A DNA stretch of 64,000 nucleotides from Clostridiales bacterium (GCA_015055655.1 SVHW01000002.1:113541-177540); one strand, 5' to 3'. Counted from the stretch's first letter, positions 1 through 9,542 are shown. Numbers and translations are program-made. The notes: generated by a model from the sequence alone, not told the origin.

Positions 1-1353
1 TACGGGGAGTACGCCCCGTTGCCGGTTATTCCGTCCGCGCCCGACGAAGTGGAGATTGTTTTGCCGCAACAATGGGATTTTACGCCGCCTGCAGTAACGA
101 CGCAATACGGATACAAATATTTTTCAACGCTTGCCGACGGGGATAAATTTTGCCGTTTTTACATAGACGTGTACAACGCTTGTCTTGCGCTTGAAGAAGG
201 GGAAGACGTTACGCCTACGACGCAAAAAGTACAGGACGGACACGGCGGCACGCAAGACGTGGATTTGTATATCGTGGACAGCGTGGAATATGCGAAATAC
301 GAACTCACGAGTCAAGAAGCGCTTGCCGTATGGAAGACGGTACGTATGGAATATCCGGAATTTTTTTGGCTGGACAATACGGTGACGTACAGTTCGACGG
401 CGATGAATTTACAAATTTTTAAAGAATACGCTTTGGGCAGCACGCGCGCGACGTTGCAAGACGAAATCGAGGATATGGCAAACGATTTTTATACGTATTT
501 AACGGCGGATATGTCTGCGACGGAGTTCGTGTTGACGGCGTACGATTATATCGTAACGAGGGCGCACTACGCCTATAAAGCAGACGGGAAAACGCCTGAA
601 ACCGCGGTGTGGGCGCACAATCTCGTCGGCGTGGCAAATAAAAACAGCGGCGTTTGCGAAGCGTATGCAAAAACGTTTGATTATCTTTGCAGACTGATGG
701 GGGTTGACGCAGTTACCGTCAGCGGAAAAGCGTCGTTGAAGGAAGGCGAAACGCCCGTTGGGCACGCGTGGAATATTGTCAATATCGACGGGGTTTGGTA
801 TAACGTGGACGCTACGTGGGCAGACCAGACGATATTGTATCGAAATTTCTTTGGTAGAGCGAATACCGACTTTATAAAAACGCACGAGGCGGACGACAGC
901 AGCGTTTACGGCAGTTCTTGGCAGTTCCCGTTGCCGACGGCTTCGGAAAAAGAGCTTTCCCCCGTGCGGATGAGCGAAAACGCAGGAAAAGGCAAGATGT
1001 ACGCTTGTGTAGATTACGCGTTTGCGGAGATGACCAACGAAGAAGCGGTATATACGCTGACGTTGCATCCGCATACCACCGTTACGCAAGCGAAGCATAA
1101 AGAAATTTATCTTTCGCCCGTATCTTTCGAACGGACGGATTTGCCCAAGGTTAGTCAAATAACAATTATGGGCGGACGCGCGCCCGGCAGCCTTAACCCC
1201 GTGCAGTTGAAAGCGTTAAACGGGCTGACGCTGAACAGCAATATTAATCTGCAAGACGTCGCGTGGACGTATCCTTCGCTGTCGTTGAACGGATACGAAA
1301 TTCACAAGAGTACGTTTTCTTCCTATCGCACGGAAGAAGAAACAACCGTATAA
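1..1353 (+). CDS. Transglutaminase-like domain protein, 5' end outside window
   Basis: The reading frame is open from base 1 (Y-G-E-Y-A-P before the track's TTG at 19), so the true start lies upstream. The protein carries a transglutaminase-like core. A Cys sits in GVCEAYAKTF (about residue 213 of the track ORF), a His in VGHAWNIV (about 249) and an Asp in WYNVDATWAD (about 264), which is the family's Cys-His-Asp triad in the usual order. In Clostridia such proteins are usually exported and act on cell-wall or surface proteins as cysteine proteases or cross-linkers; the substrate here is unknown. The last 150 residues have no recognised domain. The gene is followed by a 74-nt gap and then sufC, with which it has no evident functional link. 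Confidence 0.8.
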   Translation, partial: YGEYAPLPVIPSAPDEVEIVLPQQWDFTPPAVTTQYGYKYFSTLADGDKFCRFYIDVYNACLALEEGEDVTPTTQKVQDGHGGTQDVDLYIVDSVEYAKYELTSQEALAVWKTVRMEYPEFFWLDNTVTYSSTAMNLQIFKEYALGSTRATLQDEIEDMANDFYTYLTADMSATEFVLTAYDYIVTRAHYAYKADGKTPETAVWAHNLVGVANKNSGVCEAYAKTFDYLCRLMGVDAVTVSGKASLKEGETPVGHAWNIVNIDGVWYNVDATWADQTILYRNFFGRANTDFIKTHEADDSSVYGSSWQFPLPTASEKELSPVRMSENAGKGKMYACVDYAFAEMTNEEAVYTLTLHPHTTVTQAKHKEIYLSPVSFERTDLPKVSQITIMGGRAPGSLNPVQLKALNGLTLNSNINLQDVAWTYPSLSLNGYEIHKSTFSSYRTEEETTV

Positions 1354-1427
1354 TCCCGTTTTTTGGTTTAAGAAACCGAAAAAAGCGGTATATATTATAG
1401 GACGAAGTTGTAAGGGATACAAAAGTT

Positions 1428-2147
1428 ATGTTAGAGCTTAAAAACGTAAGCTACGTCGTACAAGAGGACGGCAAAGAAAAATATATCATCAAAGACGTCA
1501 GCCTGACGTTAAACGAACGTTTCGTGGCGTTTACCGGGCCGAACGGCGGCGGTAAATCCACGTTGGCAAAATTGATTGCCGGGATACTTACGCCCACGTC
1601 GGGAAGTATTTATTTGGACGGCGAAGATATTACGTCGCTGACCATTACCGAGCGCGCGAAAAAAGGGATTTCGTACGCTTTTCAGCAACCCGTGCGTTTT
1701 AAGGGGATGACGGTGCGCGATTTAATCAATATTGCCGCAGGGAAAAATATTAAAATCGCCGACGCGTGCAGTTATTTATCCGAGGTGGGTATGTGCGCGA
1801 GAGATTATATCGATAGAGAAGTGAACGCTTCGCTGTCGGGCGGCGAGTTAAAGCGTATTGAAATTGCCACGATTTTGGCGCGCAGTACCAAACTTTCCGT
1901 GTTTGACGAACCGGAGGCGGGTATCGATTTATGGAGCTTTGGCAACCTTATCAAAGTGTTTGAGAAAATGCACGAAAAAACGCAGGGGAATATTTTGATT
2001 ATTTCCCACCAAGAACGCATTTTGAATATTGCGGACAAGGTGGTGGTTATTGCCGACGGGCAGGTACGCGAACAAGGAAAAAAAGAAGACGTACTTCCCA
2101 AACTTTTGGGGACGGAAGCCTGCCGCGTATTGACGGAAAAGATGTAA
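1428..2147 (+). CDS. sufC: SufC-type ABC ATPase of a minimal Fe-S assembly system
   Basis: A 239-residue cytosolic ABC ATPase. Walker A is GPNGGGKST (about 37-45), the Q-loop region reads AFQQPVRFKG, the signature is LSGGE (136-140), and Walker B is LSVFDEPEAGIDLWS (156-170). The EAGIDLW stretch and the lack of any membrane partner are typical of SufC rather than of transport ATPases. SufC drives Fe-S cluster assembly on the SufB/SufD scaffold. The only partner here is the single SufB/D-type protein 10 bp downstream; no sufS, sufU or second scaffold gene is nearby. That matches the SUF-like minimal (Sms) gene pair, so smsC is an equally good name. The ATG follows a weak upstream signal. Confidence 0.88.
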   Translation: MLELKNVSYVVQEDGKEKYIIKDVSLTLNERFVAFTGPNGGGKSTLAKLIAGILTPTSGSIYLDGEDITSLTITERAKKGISYAFQQPVRFKGMTVRDLINIAAGKNIKIADACSYLSEVGMCARDYIDREVNASLSGGELKRIEIATILARSTKLSVFDEPEAGIDLWSFGNLIKVFEKMHEKTQGNILIISHQERILNIADKVVVIADGQVREQGKKEDVLPKLLGTEACRVLTEKM

Positions 2148-2157
2148 GGAGAGGGGT

Positions 2158-3084
2158 ATGGACGCAATAGAGAAAGATTTATTGATGCAAATTGCCGATT
2201 TGCACGGCGTACCCGACGGCGCGTACAATATCCGTAAAAACGGCGAATTGGAAGGCCGAAACACGACGGCGAATATTGACGTCGTCACCAAAACGGACGG
2301 AAAATCGGGGATTGATATTATTATCAAACCGGGCACGAAAAACGAGAGTATGCATATTCCCGTAATTATCAGTAAAGCGGGGTTACAGGAAGTTGTTTAC
2401 AACGATTTCTATATCGGTGAAGACGCAGACGTGGTTATCGTGGCAGGGTGCGGCATTCATAACTGCGGCGGCAAGGAAGTGGAATCCCGTCACGACGGCG
2501 TACACACCTTTTACGTAGGCAAAAACGCCAAAGTGAAGTACGTGGAAAAACACTACGGTTCGGGCGACGGGAACGGAAAGAACGTAATGAACCCCGAAAC
2601 GGTGGTACATTTGGACGAAAATGCGTATATGGAAATGGAAACGACGCAAATAAAAGGCGTTGATTCGACGAAACGCATTACGCGCGCGGATATGAAGGCG
2701 GGGGCAAGCTTTATCGTCAAAGAAAAATTATACACCCACGGGGAACAAACGGCAGACACCGATTTCGTGATTGATATGAACGGCAAAGGTTGTCGCGCAG
2801 ACGTCGTGTCCCGTTCGGTGGCGGCGGATAAATCGGTGCAACGCTTCGTATCGACGATGAACGGCAACGCGCCTTGTTACGGACATACCGAGTGCGACGC
2901 AATTATAATGGACAACGCCGCCGTTACGGCAGCACCTTGTCTTTCCGCCAACGATATCGACGCGGAACTTATCCACGAGGCGGCAATCGGGAAGATTGCA
3001 GGCGAACAGCTTATTAAATTGATGACGTTAGGTTTGACGGAAAAGGAAGCGGAAGAGCAAATTATTAAAGGCTTCTTGCATTAA
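2158..3084 (+). CDS. smsB: SufB/SufD-type Fe-S scaffold, short form (SmsB-like)
   Basis: A 308-residue protein, shorter than SufB (about 470) or SufD (about 420), containing the SufBD beta-helix core. Two cysteines lie in a CGIHNC motif (98 and 103). The C-terminal segment with APCLSANDIDAELIHEAAIG resembles the SufB/D C-terminal helix that carries cluster or heterodimer ligands (H-E-A-A-I-G). It begins 10 bp after sufC with a GGAGAGGGGT ribosome site, so the two are one operon. By family knowledge it should be the scaffold on which SufC-driven cluster assembly happens, probably as a homodimer. No sulfur donor (cysteine desulfurase) gene is in the window, so the sulfur source is unknown. Confidence 0.85.
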   Translation: MDAIEKDLLMQIADLHGVPDGAYNIRKNGELEGRNTTANIDVVTKTDGKSGIDIIIKPGTKNESMHIPVIISKAGLQEVVYNDFYIGEDADVVIVAGCGIHNCGGKEVESRHDGVHTFYVGKNAKVKYVEKHYGSGDGNGKNVMNPETVVHLDENAYMEMETTQIKGVDSTKRITRADMKAGASFIVKEKLYTHGEQTADTDFVIDMNGKGCRADVVSRSVAADKSVQRFVSTMNGNAPCYGHTECDAIIMDNAAVTAAPCLSANDIDAELIHEAAIGKIAGEQLIKLMTLGLTEKEAEEQIIKGFLH

Positions 3085-3274
3085 AAACAAAGAATATACG
3101 TCGCAATACGGCGTTGCGTTTCGTTTTTCTTGCTCGTTTACGTCGGTAAACGTCCCCAAGAAAATACTCGCGCGCCTTGTTTTGCTCGTATCTTGCTTTG
3201 TTTTGTGGTGGTTAGCTATCCCATTGGTAATAAGGTGGATTTCAATTTAGAAAATAATAAAGGTAGGTTTATAT

Positions 3275-4651
3275 ATGAGTGCTTTATCGTACAAAAGAAC
3301 GAACGTCTATGAAAAAGCAGACGAAAAATTATTAAAGGACATCTTCGATTATGCGGAAGGGTATAAAGTGTTCCTTGACGAAGGGAAGACGGAACGCGAA
3401 GCTTGCGCTTTTGCAAAGGCAATCGCGATAGAAAAGGGGTATAAACCCTTTAAATTCGGGCAGAAATTAAAAGCGGGGGATAAGGTTTACTACGATAATC
3501 GCGGTAAAAATTTATATCTTCTCAAAATCGGTGAAGAGGACGTGGCGGAAAACGGTATCCGTATTTTGGCGTCGCATATCGACAGCCCCCGTATCGATTT
3601 TAAGCAAGTGCCCCTTTACGAATCGGACGGTATCGCGTTTGCAAAGACGCATTATTACGGCGGTATCCGTAAATACCAATGGGCGGCTGTACCTCTTGCT
3701 TTGCACGGCGCGGTGGCGCTCAAAGACGGCAGCGTTATCAACGTGAAAGTGGGTGAGGACGAAAACGACCCCGTTTTCTATATCAGCGATTTGTTGCCGC
3801 ACTTAGCAGCAAAACAAAACGCAAAGCCGCTTGGCGAAGGCATTGGCGGCGAAGATTTGAATATTTGGCTGGGCAATATCCCGTACACCGCGGCAAGCGA
3901 CGAAAAGGATAAGACGGTAAAGGAAAATCTTCTTAAAATTCTCAACGATAAATACGGTATGGCGGAGGAAGATTTCTTGAGCGCGGAACTTTGCGTAGTG
4001 CCTGCGTTCAAGGCAAAAGATATCGGTTTTGACAGGGCGCTTTTGGGCGCGTACGGACACGACGATAGAGTTTGCTCGTATCCTGCGTTTACCGCGTTAT
4101 TCGACGCGGAAGACAGCAAGCATACCGTAATGGTTATCCTTGCGGATAAAGAAGAAATCGGCAGCGAGGGCACGACGGGTATGCAATGCGCGTTGTTCGC
4201 TGATTTGATTGACGAAATTGCGCGTTCGTTTGATACGACGTCGGCGGCGATTAGAGCAAATTCGAAGTGCTTGTCGGCAGACGTGAACGCTGGATATGAC
4301 CCCAATTTCCCTGACGTTTGCGAAAAGCTGAACTCTGCATACGTTTCCTGCGGCGCAGGCATCACCAAGTTCACGGGTTCTCGCGGTAAAGGCGGTTCTA
4401 ACGACGCGGATGCGGAATTTATCGGGTATTTGCGTAAACTGTTTGACGATAACGGCGTTATTTGGCAAACGGGCGAAATGGGTAAGGTAGACGTCGGCGG
4501 TGGCGGTACGGTGGCGAAATATATCGCCAATATGAACATCGACACCATTGATATCGGCGTGCCCGTTATCTCTATGCACTCTCCTTTCGAACTTGTTTCT
4601 AAGGCAGACGTGTACGAAGTATACCTTGCTTTTAAGGCGTTCGTGAAATAA
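3275..4651 (+). CDS. M18 family aminopeptidase (aspartyl aminopeptidase type)
   Basis: A 458-residue cytosolic metallo-aminopeptidase of family M18, which removes N-terminal acidic or neutral residues from peptides. Recognisable metal-site motifs, in order, are LASHIDSPR (His about 101), the EEIGSEGTTG stretch with the catalytic or metal Glu pair, SADVNAGYDPNFPDV, and the C-terminal ISMHSPFE containing the last metal His. The length fits the family. The ATG at 3275 is chosen because AAAGGTAGG lies just upstream. The 190-bp gap before it shows no gene; it holds a small GTTTAC/GTAAAC hairpin. A second, distantly related M18 gene faces it across a shared terminator. Confidence 0.92.
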   Translation: MSALSYKRTNVYEKADEKLLKDIFDYAEGYKVFLDEGKTEREACAFAKAIAIEKGYKPFKFGQKLKAGDKVYYDNRGKNLYLLKIGEEDVAENGIRILASHIDSPRIDFKQVPLYESDGIAFAKTHYYGGIRKYQWAAVPLALHGAVALKDGSVINVKVGEDENDPVFYISDLLPHLAAKQNAKPLGEGIGGEDLNIWLGNIPYTAASDEKDKTVKENLLKILNDKYGMAEEDFLSAELCVVPAFKAKDIGFDRALLGAYGHDDRVCSYPAFTALFDAEDSKHTVMVILADKEEIGSEGTTGMQCALFADLIDEIARSFDTTSAAIRANSKCLSADVNAGYDPNFPDVCEKLNSAYVSCGAGITKFTGSRGKGGSNDADAEFIGYLRKLFDDNGVIWQTGEMGKVDVGGGGTVAKYIANMNIDTIDIGVPVISMHSPFELVSKADVYEVYLAFKAFVK

Positions 4652-4665
4652 GAAAAATATAAAAG

Positions 4666-4702
4666 AAAAAGGCGTAACCAGACTTGGTTACGCCTTTTTT
4701 TT
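4666..4702. terminator. Bidirectional intrinsic terminator
   Basis: GGCGTAACCA and TGGTTACGCC form a perfect stem with a short loop. It is flanked by AAAAA on the left and TTTTTTTT on the right, so it can stop transcription from both convergent M18 genes. Confidence 0.95.
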
Positions 4703-4711
4703 GCGTGACGT

Positions 4712-5989
4712 TTATTTGATAATCACCGTTCCGTTTTCCGCAAAGAAATCGGAGGAATAAAACGCGGTAATGCCGTCGGCAAGCGCTTGATAATCTTTGA
4801 TGGCAAAACACTCGCACGCGGCGTGCATAGCCAGTTGCGCAATGCCTAAATCCACGCCGTACATACCCACTTTGGCAAGGGCGGATACGCCGAGGGTAGA
4901 GCCGCTTTTTGCGTCCGAACGGTTGAAAAAGGTTTGATAGGGAACGCCTGCGTTGTCAAACACCGTTTTAAAGGTGGCTGCCGTCAACGCGTCGGTAACG
5001 TACGCGCCGCCTGCGTGGCTTTTGATAACGACGCCGCCGCCAAGGTACGTTTTATTTGTCGGGTCGCTTTTTTCAGGATGATTGGGGTGCAAGCCGTGCG
5101 CGTTATCCACGGAAACGAAGAAGGAGGAGGATAACGCCTTATCGTATTCGTTATCGTCGAAACGGAGCGCAAACGCTATTTTACGCAACGTCTTTTCCAA
5201 GAAATCGCCGCCGGCGCCTTGCAACGTTTGGCTGCCGATTTCTTCGTGGTTGAAAAACGAAGCTACGCAAACGCCGCGTTCGGTATTCGCGGAAAGGAAA
5301 CCTTCTAAAACAGCGTGTACGCCTACGAGATTATCCACGCGCGGCGCGGCGAAAAATTCGTCGTTTTTCCCAAACGAATACGCTTTTTCCGTGTTGACGG
5401 CAAAAAGGTCGTAAGATACGACGTCCTTTTCAGGAAAAGCGGCTTGGATAAAGGGCACGTCTTCGCCGTCCAACGCGTACATGGGTAACACGTCCGTTTG
5501 CATATTAACGCCAAAACGTTCGTTGGCGTCGCGGTTGATATGCAACGCTTGGGAGGGGATAGATACGAGGAAAGGCGCTTGCGCAGTTTCCGCGATTAAG
5601 CGTCCGTCCCGTTTTACGACGATTTGTCCTGCGATGGCAAGAGGTCTGTCAAAATAACTGTACCAAAGTCCACCGCCGTATTTTTCCACGTTCAAGGTCA
5701 GTAAATTTTCCGTTTTCTTATCGGGGTTTTCTTTCAGTTTCAACGCAGGGGAATCTACGTGCGCCGCTGCAATTTTGTAGGTGAAATGGTCTAAATCGCC
5801 AATGGTAAAGGCGATTAAACTTGCGCCGCGTTCCACGAAAAATTTTCCGCCGTCGCTAATTTCCCAATCTTGCGTGGGGAGGAGTTGTGTAAAGCCCCGT
5901 TCTAAAAGCGTAGCTTTTATGTTGTCTTTTGCGTGATACGCAGTGAGCGAGCTTTCTAAAAACGTTGCTATCTGTTCTTTTGTCGTCAT
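4712..5989 (-). CDS. apeB: M18 family aminopeptidase ApeB-like
   Basis: A 425-residue M18 metallo-aminopeptidase. Motifs are AAAHVDSPALKLKENP (metal His about 77), the FNHEEIGSQT stretch with the catalytic Glu pair, VDNAHGLHPNHPEK, a Gly-rich ALAKVGMYGVDLGI, and MHAACECF near the C-terminus (last metal His). The length matches M18 aminopeptidase 2 (ApeB). It shares motif order but little direct sequence with the convergent M18 gene, so they are paralogues rather than a recent duplication. The product should be cytosolic and involved in peptide turnover. The upstream 180 bp contain no gene; the divergent marR-type promoter begins about 190 bp away. Confidence 0.9.
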   Translation of the reverse strand: MTTKEQIATFLESSLTAYHAKDNIKATLLERGFTQLLPTQDWEISDGGKFFVERGASLIAFTIGDLDHFTYKIAAAHVDSPALKLKENPDKKTENLLTLNVEKYGGGLWYSYFDRPLAIAGQIVVKRDGRLIAETAQAPFLVSIPSQALHINRDANERFGVNMQTDVLPMYALDGEDVPFIQAAFPEKDVVSYDLFAVNTEKAYSFGKNDEFFAAPRVDNLVGVHAVLEGFLSANTERGVCVASFFNHEEIGSQTLQGAGGDFLEKTLRKIAFALRFDDNEYDKALSSSFFVSVDNAHGLHPNHPEKSDPTNKTYLGGGVVIKSHAGGAYVTDALTAATFKTVFDNAGVPYQTFFNRSDAKSGSTLGVSALAKVGMYGVDLGIAQLAMHAACECFAIKDYQALADGITAFYSSDFFAENGTVIIK

Positions 5990-6175
5990 AATTCGTCCTA
6001 ATTCTTATTTTTGCCCAAACGGCGTTTTTTCTCATACATTGTACCACTTTTTATTCCTTTTGACAAGCTTTTCCAAAAAATAATCCAAAAAACTTTTAGT
6101 GAAATAAAAACAGGTGGAAGAGGGGTGAATTAAATGAAAAAAATATGAAAACATATAAAATAAGTTGTTTTCCAC

Positions 6176-6203
6176 TTGACAAAATTTTCGCGTCGCGTAT
6201 AAT
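6176..6203 (+). promoter_or_regulatory. Sigma-A promoter of the MarR-ABC operon
   Basis: Perfect -35 TTGACA (6176-6181) and -10 TATAAT (6198-6203), separated by 16 nt. The first ATG with a ribosome site follows at 6235. Confidence 0.9.
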
Positions 6204-6206
6204 GTA

Positions 6207-6217
6207 TAGTGATACTA
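6207..6217. promoter_or_regulatory. Candidate MarR operator
   Basis: TAGTGATACTA is a perfect inverted repeat (TAGT-GAT-ACTA). It lies at the predicted transcription start between the -10 box and the marR-type ribosome site, a common position for MarR autorepression. The function is inferred from position only. Confidence 0.5.
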
Positions 6218-6234
6218 CAAAGGAGAGAGATGCT

Positions 6235-6738
6235 ATGAAAAGAGAGAAGAGCAACGTTTGTGAAAAACGTACGTTTGAGAGCAAGGAAGAAGAGTATCTC
6301 GCAAAAATATTTGCTATAATGAAAGCGAGAAACCGCATTATTTTCCACGACGGAAAGACGCATTTTAACGACACGGAGTTGCGGTTAATCAGCGAAATCG
6401 TTTCCGCGCAATACGAAGGAAAACGTTTGATTTCTACCCAGCTTGCCGATTTATTGGGGCTTACCCGTTCGGCAATATCACAAATTGTCAACCGTTTGGA
6501 AGAGCAGGGTGTAGTGCAGCGTTTGGCAGACGACGTGGATAAAAAAATTGCTTACGTCGTGCTGGCGGAAGGCGTGTTGGAAAAATACGGTGAGGATTTA
6601 TCGATTTGTTTCCGCTTTTTGAATAAGGTGATTGACAAATTTGGTGAAGAGCGTTTTTTCCGTATGTGTAACGACTTCGAATCGTTCATTTATCTAATGA
6701 ACGACGTGGTGGTTGAAATGAAACAGGAAGAGAAATAA
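6235..6738 (+). CDS. MarR family transcriptional regulator
   Basis: A 167-residue protein starting at the ATG preceded by AAGGAGAGAGATGCT. The track's longer start at 6145 lies upstream of the promoter and is excluded. The centre has a winged-helix pattern: LISTQLADLLGLTRSAISQIVNRLEEQGVV is the recognition helix-turn-helix, and DKKIAYVVL is the wing. Flanking helices would form the MarR dimer interface. It sits 16 bp upstream of a fused ABC exporter. The usual arrangement is a repressor of its own export operon that is released by a small molecule, and a palindrome overlaps its start site. The ligand is unknown. Confidence 0.85.
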   Translation: MKREKSNVCEKRTFESKEEEYLAKIFAIMKARNRIIFHDGKTHFNDTELRLISEIVSAQYEGKRLISTQLADLLGLTRSAISQIVNRLEEQGVVQRLADDVDKKIAYVVLAEGVLEKYGEDLSICFRFLNKVIDKFGEERFFRMCNDFESFIYLMNDVVVEMKQEEK

Positions 6739-6754
6739 GAAAAGGGTATAAAGT

Positions 6755-9454
6755 ATGTTACGTTTAAAAGACATTAAAAAGGATTATAAAGTGGCGGATA
6801 ACGTCGTGCACGCATTGCAGGGCGTTACGCTCAATTTCCGTGAAAACGAGTTCGTTTCGGTGCTTGGCCCCAGCGGTTGCGGCAAAACGACGTTGTTGAA
6901 CATTATCGGCGGGTTAGATAAGTACACGTCGGGGGATTTGGTAATTTGCGGAAAATCGACGAAAGACTATAAGGACAGAGATTGGGACGTATACAGAAAT
7001 CATCGTATCGGTTTCGTTTTCCAATCGTATAACTTAATTCCCCACCAGACGGTACTTGGCAACGTGGAACTCGCTTTAACGATAGCGGGCGTTTCCAAGG
7101 CGGAAAGAAGACAACGCGCCAAAGAAGCGTTGGAAAAGGTGGGCTTGGGCGAAGAATTATATAAGCGTCCCAATCAACTTTCCGGCGGCCAAATGCAACG
7201 TGTGGCAATTGCCCGCGCGCTTGTCAATAACCCCGAAATTTTGCTCGCTGACGAACCGACGGGCGCGCTTGATACGGTGACGAGTTTGCAAATTATGGAG
7301 CTTATCCGTGAAATCGCAGGCGAGCGTTTGGTTATTATGGTTACGCATAACCCTGAAATTGCGGAGAAATATTCTTCGCGTATCGTGCGTTTGCAGGACG
7401 GTTTGGTTATCGACGACACCAACCCGTACGTGCCTACGGAAGAGTACGTAAAGACGGAAGCGGCGGTGGAAATTGCCCCCGAAACGAAGGAAGAAACGGA
7501 AGAAAAGCCGAAGAAGAAAAAGAGAGCGAAGAAGGAGAAAGCGGCGATGTCGTTCAAGACGGCGTTGGGCTTATCCTCGCGCAACCTTTTGACGAAGAAA
7601 GGGCGTACGGCGATTACCAGCGTCGCCGGCAGTATCGGTATCATCAGCGTTTGTTTGGTGCTTGCGCTTTCCAACGGCTTTAACAATTTCATCTTGAAAA
7701 CGGAAGAAGATATGCTTTCGGCGAACCCCGTGCAAATCAAGGAAACCAGCACGAGCATCGAGGCGATTATGTCGGGGCTGGGAGAACGGGAAAAACCTGA
7801 TTTGTCGAAGATACAAGACCAAGTGTACGTCAATTCCTTCTTGACGAGCATCGCCAACGGTATGCAGGTGAAAAACGACCTTTCCGAAGAATACCTCGCT
7901 TATTTAGAGAATATGGACGAGAGTTACTATTCGGCGATTATGTACGATTACGGCGAAACGCTGGTAGACAATTTATATACGCACGTAGAGCTTTCGGAGA
8001 ATATTGAAGAAGAAAACAGCACTAAGATACCGTTAAATATGTCTTTGTCGACGTTAAAACTCACGTACGTTTCGCATCTTGGGATGTTGGAAGACGACGA
8101 GGAAGCGAAGTATGAAGACCTCGTGCCTTTGGTTAGTTATTTAGGTAGCATCGTCAATAAAATTCCTGCGTCCAAAGCGAAGGATATCGAAGGCGGTAAC
8201 TATTTGCAATACGCGCGCTCCCAATACGACGTTGTCCACGGCGATTGGCCGACCAAGGAAAACGAAGCGATTTTGGTCGTCGGGGAAGACAACGACGTCA
8301 CCGATTTAACGCTTGTGCAGTTGGGGTTGTTGGAAGAAAAACAATTCTTCTCGAAATTGTTTGAAGATTCGTGGGAAACGCAGTACGAACCGTACGTGCC
8401 GTTTGAAAAAATATTGCAACAAAAATATACGTTGTTCTACAACGACGCGATATACACGAAAGCTACGACGCCGGGATATCAGTTTAACTACGCGTCGACG
8501 TACGGAAGCAACGTGGAGGATTTAGCCGTAGGGGAAGATAAGGGTATCCAAATCAGCATTTCGGGTATCGTTCGCTTAAAAGAAGGGCGTACGTACGGTT
8601 GTTTGTCCAGCGGTTTGTGTTTGACGGAAGCCGTCGTGGATAAGTACGTAGCCCACAATTTCCGTTCGGAAATCACAGGGTATATGCGGGAAATGTTTGC
8701 GATAGCTCCTCCCAACGCCGACACGCCGATGAAAGAAAACTGGGTGTTTGGTATATCGAATAACCCGAACGTACAGTTGTTGGCAATGCAAGCAATGGGA
8801 CAGGGCGGCGATTATACGCCTATTTTACGCGCGTTTGGCGGCGGTAAAGTGAGCGATAGGCCTACGGACGAGAGAACGATGCCCAGCGTTAGCAATATCA
8901 GTTTGTACGCGGCGGATTTTGAGGCTAAGGAAAATATGCTGGGCTATCTTGACGCGTGGAACACTACGCATAAAGACAATCAAAACAAACAGGTGGAATA
9001 TACCGATACCGTTGGGTTGATGATGGGTATGGTAGAAACGATGTTAGACGCCATTACGTACGTGCTCGTGGCGTTTACGGCAATATCGCTCGTCGTATCG
9101 TCGGTAATGATAGGGATAATCACCTACGTATCGGTTGTAGAGCGTACAAAAGAAATCGGCGTATTGCGTTCGCTTGGCGCAAGGAAGAAGGATATTAGAA
9201 ACCTGTTCAACGCGGAAACGTTTATTATCGGCTTGACGTCGGGCTTGTTCGGGGTGGGCGTAACCTATCTTTTATCGATTGCCATCAATGCGATACTCGG
9301 CGCGCTAACGGGCTTGACGACGCTTGCGGCGCTGCCTATTTTGTCGGCGTTTATTATGGTGTGCGTAAGCGTTGGTTTGACGCTGATTAGCGGTATTATC
9401 CCTGCGCGCGCGGCAGCCAAGAAAGACCCCGTTATCGCTTTGCGAACGGAGTAA
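6755..9454 (+). CDS. Fused ABC transporter ATPase-FtsX/MacB-type permease
   Basis: An 899-residue fusion. Residues 1-230 are an ABC ATPase of the MacB/LolD type: Walker A GPSGCGKT (38-45), signature LSGGQ (142-146), Walker B ILLADEPTGALD (162-173) and an H-loop in MVTHN. A Lys/Glu-rich linker (about 235-265, EEKPKKKKRAKKEK) leads to a permease half. That half has one membrane segment near 280-305, a large extracytoplasmic domain to about 760, then three membrane helices of an FtsX domain (VVERTKEIGVLRSLGARKKDI is the typical coupling stretch). Such type VII exporters act on peptides, lipids or antibiotics at the membrane. Co-transcription with marR points to inducible efflux or a stress response. 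The substrate is unknown. Confidence 0.92.
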   Translation: MLRLKDIKKDYKVADNVVHALQGVTLNFRENEFVSVLGPSGCGKTTLLNIIGGLDKYTSGDLVICGKSTKDYKDRDWDVYRNHRIGFVFQSYNLIPHQTVLGNVELALTIAGVSKAERRQRAKEALEKVGLGEELYKRPNQLSGGQMQRVAIARALVNNPEILLADEPTGALDTVTSLQIMELIREIAGERLVIMVTHNPEIAEKYSSRIVRLQDGLVIDDTNPYVPTEEYVKTEAAVEIAPETKEETEEKPKKKKRAKKEKAAMSFKTALGLSSRNLLTKKGRTAITSVAGSIGIISVCLVLALSNGFNNFILKTEEDMLSANPVQIKETSTSIEAIMSGLGEREKPDLSKIQDQVYVNSFLTSIANGMQVKNDLSEEYLAYLENMDESYYSAIMYDYGETLVDNLYTHVELSENIEEENSTKIPLNMSLSTLKLTYVSHLGMLEDDEEAKYEDLVPLVSYLGSIVNKIPASKAKDIEGGNYLQYARSQYDVVHGDWPTKENEAILVVGEDNDVTDLTLVQLGLLEEKQFFSKLFEDSWETQYEPYVPFEKILQQKYTLFYNDAIYTKATTPGYQFNYASTYGSNVEDLAVGEDKGIQISISGIVRLKEGRTYGCLSSGLCLTEAVVDKYVAHNFRSEITGYMREMFAIAPPNADTPMKENWVFGISNNPNVQLLAMQAMGQGGDYTPILRAFGGGKVSDRPTDERTMPSVSNISLYAADFEAKENMLGYLDAWNTTHKDNQNKQVEYTDTVGLMMGMVETMLDAITYVLVAFTAISLVVSSVMIGIITYVSVVERTKEIGVLRSLGARKKDIRNLFNAETFIIGLTSGLFGVGVTYLLSIAINAILGALTGLTTLAALPILSAFIMVCVSVGLTLISGIIPARAAAKKDPVIALRTE

Positions 9455-9516
9455 TACGAACGGATAACGAGTTTTTCTATCGTTTAGCCGTGATACGACA
9501 ATAGAATAAACAAACG

Positions 9517-9542
9517 GCAAGGAAGGAACAATCCTTCCTTGC
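9517..9542 (+). terminator. Hairpin terminator after the ABC exporter
   Basis: GCAAGGAAGGA and TCCTTCCTTGC form an 11-bp stem around a 4-nt loop, followed by only a short T-rich stretch (TTTATA). It may be a weak terminator. Confidence 0.6.

Noticed and set aside
3130-3312. 60-aa track ORF in the gap before the M18 gene
   Set aside because: No ribosome site, composition unlike a protein, and it overlaps the well-supported aminopeptidase start.
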